DNA of 64,000 bases from assembly GCA_023055505.1 (NCBI GenBank), contig JALIRH010000013.1, positions 2,356,001 to 2,420,000 of the forward strand. The letters are read 5' to 3'. The number at the start of each line of letters is the position of its first letter. Position 1 is the first letter of the stretch. Positions 61,001 to 64,000 of the stretch are shown in pieces. The notes below the pieces were generated by a model. The model was not told the DNA's origin. It worked only from the letters and a program-made list of their open reading frames with translations, and ran no database searches. Source of the DNA: Callipepla californica brunnescens. Lineage: Eukaryota > Chordata > Aves > Galliformes > Odontophoridae. The translations under genes were made by a program, and so were the position numbers.

Positions 61001-64000
61001 TGCTTCTCATATATCTATTTCTCTCACTAGTCAGAAAAAAAGGTCTTGACCCTACAGCTAAGTCGAATTTATTTTTCAAATGTGAACCCACACTGATGCT
61101 GCTGGTTATGACCAAGATAATTCTGGAGGAACGGTGGCTGCTGGTGAATGATTCTGTTACACTCTGCAGGCTGCACTGTCATTTCACTGTTCAAGAACAG
61201 GGCTACATCCATGTGCTACTGTGGGTGAAGGACTCTGATATTTCCGAGATGAGTGAGCCTTTAAGAAAGATGAGTAATTTCTCCTGGCTGGTTAAACTCA
61301 TGTTGGGCCCATCAAGAATAAACAAAGGATTGTGCATTGAAAATGAAGGCTTCCTTCTCTCTGCCAGAGGCAGCGTTCTGTCTGCAGGGCATCAATGCAC
61401 TCTCCGTGCTACGTTCAGTGTCTGCATGGCAGCAATTTATGGAAGATGGAGGTGTTACCCTCATGAGGTAAGGTGTGTTGCTGCTTGCAGCAGGAGCAGT
61501 TCACACCAACCCAAACGTAGAGCAGAAATGTTAAGATTGCATTAGGATGAGAAAGGGAAAACCAAAACCAACCAAACAAAACATACCAACACACAAAACA
61601 ACCCATCCTTGCCTTTCTTCAGAAGGACAAATGGCTCTAAAAGTGTACGTGGACATACAGGAAGATTCACCACCAGGTAAAACAACAGCACATCTGTCAA
61701 AGCAGTGACACTGGTTTGTCACATGCAAACGGAAGCTCACAAATGTTTGCCTAGTTTTTGAATAACTATTTTTTTTAAAGCAGACCAAACCCAAAAACGA
61801 GCAACTGAAGTGGAACATGTGGTGTTTAGCTCTAACCACAAAGGAAACAACACAGCTGTTGCGTATTCTTTCTTGTATTTAACCCTCACCACTTCTAATG
61901 AGATCTACGGACACAGAAACATCAAGCAAAGCACTTACGAGAGCCAGCCCCCTCACTGTCTCCTGCACTTGTTTGTATCATTTCCCTCTTTGATTCTGAA
62001 TAGAAACACCACTTTCATACACCATATTTCAAAGCGAAACTTGTGCTATACATTACACCCTCTCACACAGTGAGATGACAGAAATGATCACAATACTGAT
62101 GGTTCATCTTCAAGAATGAACAAGACGATATTTCAAATGCTGTGGTACCATTTCCAGTGGGTAAGCTTAAACAATGGTATATTTAGGTCATGTAAGAACT
62201 AGACTGTGTGGGGCATTCAATCTCACCTATCTATGGACATCCTACAAATACAATTTACCAGCACTTCACTACCCCAGTTTACTTGCAGCTGCTCGGGGCG
62301 AACAGGGAAGCTGATGCACAGAAGTGGAAAAAATCAGTTCAATTAAAGTCTTAAGTAACTACAGGATTTCTAAACCACTGATGGAGCCGAACAGTGCTGG
62401 TATTCCCTTCTTCCAGCTTTCAGAGGACGTAGCCACACACCACACGCTAGGAGAGATGTGATCTAGACTGACAGGGAGCAAAGCATCTGCCGTGTAAAAC
62501 AAGCAGGTTTGAGAGAAGTCAGCCCAATTCAATTCTGAAACACATCTGAAGAAAAACACTAGTGGCACGGGATGCAAAGGGATGATTAAGCAGCTGTCCA
62601 GGGAAAGAACAAAAATGACCTTACCAACTTTGTAGTGCACGCAGCCTTCCAGGTCACCCACAGACACCCAGCCTTGCCGCTTCTCCACCTCTGGGTCATT
62701 GCGCAAAATCTTATTTCTCAGCCATGACAGGTAGTAGACCCTCAACTTATTCTTCTTCCCTGGGGTCGGAAAATAAATAAAGAAATGAAATGAATAAAGA
62801 CAAAAACTCACCGAGGCACAAAATCTCCTCCACATTAAAAAATAAAAAACAACCAACAAACAAAGCACTTGGAGTTCTGTGACCTTGTGCACAGCAGATC
62901 TTTGTGCCTTGCCAAGGTGACAGAAGCACCCACAAGAACAAAAGGAAAGCCTGGTGCTGGTAGGATCCTGGGTTTTGACTATCAGGAGTGAAATGGTACA
63001 CAAGTAATACTACTGCATTTGGCACAAGTACACTTGTGAATCAAGCTTCATGTAAGATCTTAATATCTGACTAAAATCCTTCCCCCAGGCCAAAGGAGAG
63101 GTCTCTGTAGGTGAATGTATTATCAGAGATAATCACATTGCCTGGCATTGGCATGTGGGTATTTTGAATTGGAAACCCTTCAAATTCTAATTAACTGACA
63201 GTCTTCATTACAGGTAACTATTTTCCTTTGGATGCCTTTCAGGGTGAGAGTTACTTTTATGTCAGTCCTTCTGTTGCTTTGGTTTGTAAGATCAACAGCA
63301 GTCTGGGATCACAGGTTGGTCCAGAGAACCATGTCACAAAGTGACTGAAAGTGGCAATGCAGGACAAATAACTCACCATCAGCTACTGCAGTGAGTCTGG
63401 ACTGTAGAAAAGTGGCAGCCATTCCCTGCTGGACCCCGGTTTTTGGCTTTGTTTTGTACTCTTTTAAGGTTGCTCTCAACTGTGCGCAATAAGGGCCTTG
63501 GTATCTTGAAGGGCTGAGTCCAAGCTCTTCATCAGCAGAGGCTGAAGGTGCTATTCCCTTTACTGTTACCAATGGTTTCACAGTCTCTACCCCTCTTCTG
63601 TTACTGTTCATACATTGCACTAGCCACAGAGTGAGGCTACTTAATTATATTCTAACAGAACTGCACTGAGATGCTCACCCACTACACAAACATGCAAACA
63701 GACTGACAAACTATAACTTGTTGAGAGCTGGTTCATTCACCTCCCAGAAACCATTTTACATGTTAACCAGATAATTAAATATCCCAGAGCCTCATGTGAA
63801 TCTGAAAGAGAATGTGTTAAAAATTCAAGAGAGTTTTCCTATTAACAAGAATAGCTATCCTATGATTTTCTGTAAGAGGAAATTCCTCAACCTAGTTTAT
63901 AACCCAGTTCTTCTCTAATTACTTCCAACCTCAACGCAGGTCAGATACTTTTAGACACTGAACTAACCTGATATAGTAATTAGCACATTGAGTCCTTCCA
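48983..64000 (-). CDS. NRK: NRK candidate (GCK-IV/MAP4K4-like kinase), C-terminal CNH domain; 5' exons outside window
   Basis: Eight exons with compatible phases encode a citron-homology domain through to the stop: 63968-64000 (partial), 62625-62759, 60667-60767, 60017-60166, 56656-56815, 49837-49976 and 48983-49066 are those confidently bordered (seven within the window; the N-terminal CNH, linker and kinase exons lie to the right). Hallmarks are [100 protein letters not shown] and QIYFMTLG. The CNH domain of this Ste20 family mediates binding to small GTPases or scaffolds that feed JNK signalling. The sequence is as close to MAP4K4, TNIK or MINK1 as to human NRK. The name rests on the human-like NRK-RADX-RNF128 order and strand. 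Confidence 0.75.
49837..49976 (-). CDS. NRK: NRK candidate, CNH exon
   Basis: Encodes [40 protein letters not shown] and CERNDK between acceptor CTTCTAG and donor GTACAG, ending in phase 0. The upstream intron is 6.7 kb. Confidence 0.94.
50821..51140 (-). mobile_element. Old CR1 LINE fragment
   Basis: Plus-strand text such as TATTTCACAACCTCTCTGTG, CCTAATATCTAACTGGAATT and TCTCTTGCTGCAACCTGTGC is reverse-complement CR1 with many substitutions. Borders are approximate. Confidence 0.8.
53275..53440 (-). mobile_element. Ancient CR1/L3-like fragment
   Basis: GGAAAGGACCTTAATGC, TGTTTGTCTCACCTGACCTT then AACGATCTCTGGGGATGG, followed by CCCCGGGTAACTGATCCC, resemble the deep amniote CR1 reverse complement. 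Divergence is high, so the call is tentative. Confidence 0.5.
56656..56815 (-). CDS. NRK: NRK candidate, CNH exon
   Basis: Encodes [40 protein letters not shown] and [13 protein letters not shown], from acceptor GATCCTAG to donor GTACGT. The [11 protein letters not shown] stretch departs from the GRITKDVVLQW consensus of the paralogues. Confidence 0.93.
56816..60016 (-). other. NRK intron (3.2 kb)
   Basis: No exon, gene or clear interspersed repeat seen. A short tandem of ATATTACAGT-like units lies at 57010-57042. Confidence 0.7.
60017..60166 (-). CDS. NRK: NRK candidate, CNH exon
   Basis: Fifty codons: [40 protein letters not shown] and [10 protein letters not shown]. Acceptor TTCTTCCAG, donor GTAAGA. 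It starts and ends in phase 0. Confidence 0.94.
60667..60767 (-). CDS. NRK: NRK candidate, CNH exon
   Basis: Acceptor GCATTACAG, then [20 protein letters not shown] and [13 protein letters not shown], with donor GTAAGT in phase 0. Confidence 0.94.
60768..62624 (-). other. NRK intron (1.9 kb)
   Basis: Carries an antisense open frame of 181 codons at 61000-61545 (plus strand) with no recognisable domain. Nothing else seen. Confidence 0.65.
62625..62759 (-). CDS. NRK: NRK candidate, CNH exon
   Basis: Acceptor GACCCCAG, then [40 protein letters not shown] and HYKV, with donor GTAAGG in phase 1. It is nearly identical to the MAP4K4/TNIK family consensus. Confidence 0.93.
62760..63967 (-). other. 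NRK intron (1.2 kb)
   Basis: The flanking exons join in phase (TCA-G|GG-AAG) and rebuild the conserved ITISGKKNKL motif, so this whole stretch is intron. A 103-codon open frame inside it (63309-63620) is not needed by the protein. Confidence 0.75.
63968..64000 (-). CDS. NRK: NRK candidate, CNH exon cut by window edge
   Basis: The visible 33 bases encode [10 protein letters not shown] plus one base of Gly, then donor GTTAGT. It is the usual LEGLNVLVTISGKK motif of GCK-IV CNH domains. The exon continues past 64000. Confidence 0.85.

Noticed and set aside
62359..62624. Extension of the minus-strand frame beyond the CNH exon at 62625 (reads [13 protein letters not shown] and onward)
   Set aside because: It is read-through past the strong donor GTAAGG; the family sequence continues with [15 protein letters not shown] in the next exon at 60767.
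63309..63620. A 103-codon minus-strand frame (contains [19 protein letters not shown]) with a good donor GATG/GTGAGT, possible NRK exon
   Set aside because: The exon ending at 63968 joins directly and in phase to the one starting at 62759, rebuilding the conserved ITISGKKNKL motif, so nothing is missing. No convincing acceptor precedes the frame.
1..64000. Prokaryotic features, CRISPR arrays, tRNA or rRNA genes, complete endogenous retroviruses
   Set aside because: No supporting sequence was seen; the gene structure is that of a vertebrate nuclear locus.

Overview
The window is vertebrate nuclear DNA from a bird, most likely a galliform close to chicken. The evidence is intron-split genes with GT-AG borders, CR1 LINE tails in both orientations, two short mariner elements that resemble chicken Galluhop, and GC-rich 5' exons. 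All three recognised genes lie on the minus strand, in the order NRK, RADX, RNF128 when read in the direction of transcription. This matches the human Xq22.3 order and orientation. From memory the chicken equivalent is on chromosome 4, which I cannot confirm from sequence. No operon, phage, CRISPR or RNA gene was seen.

Layout from low to high coordinate. 1-14133 holds the first two coding exons of RNF128 (GRAIL), a membrane E3 ubiquitin ligase; the RING exons lie beyond the left edge. Its 11.9 kb first intron carries a mariner remnant and a CR1. 13.4-14.35 kb is the GC-rich promoter and first exon. 19835-20047 looks like the alternative first exon used by the second mammalian RNF128 isoform, but it runs into a stop codon after about 70 codons.

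22994-42204 is a complete RADX gene, rebuilt here as 15 coding exons with consistent phases and 897 predicted residues. RADX is an RPA-like single-stranded DNA binding protein of replication forks. Its introns hold a mariner element, a small second copy of part of that element, and CR1 pieces. 41.5-42.6 kb is a GC-rich, CpG-rich promoter region. 42.2-48 kb is intergenic and holds one CR1 tail.

48983-64000 holds the last eight exons (the first cut by the window edge) of a germinal-centre-kinase family gene. They encode most of a citron-homology (CNH) domain. By synteny this is NRK, although the CNH sequence looks like that of MAP4K4, TNIK and MINK1.

The three genes share synteny rather than a pathway: a signalling kinase, a replication-fork protein and an endosomal ubiquitin ligase. 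The points most worth a second look are the broken RNF128 alternative exon, a 69 bp templated copy of mariner sequence flanked by 16 bp direct repeats, the inverted CR1-tail pair at 19.0 kb, and the unspecialised CNH domain of the NRK candidate.
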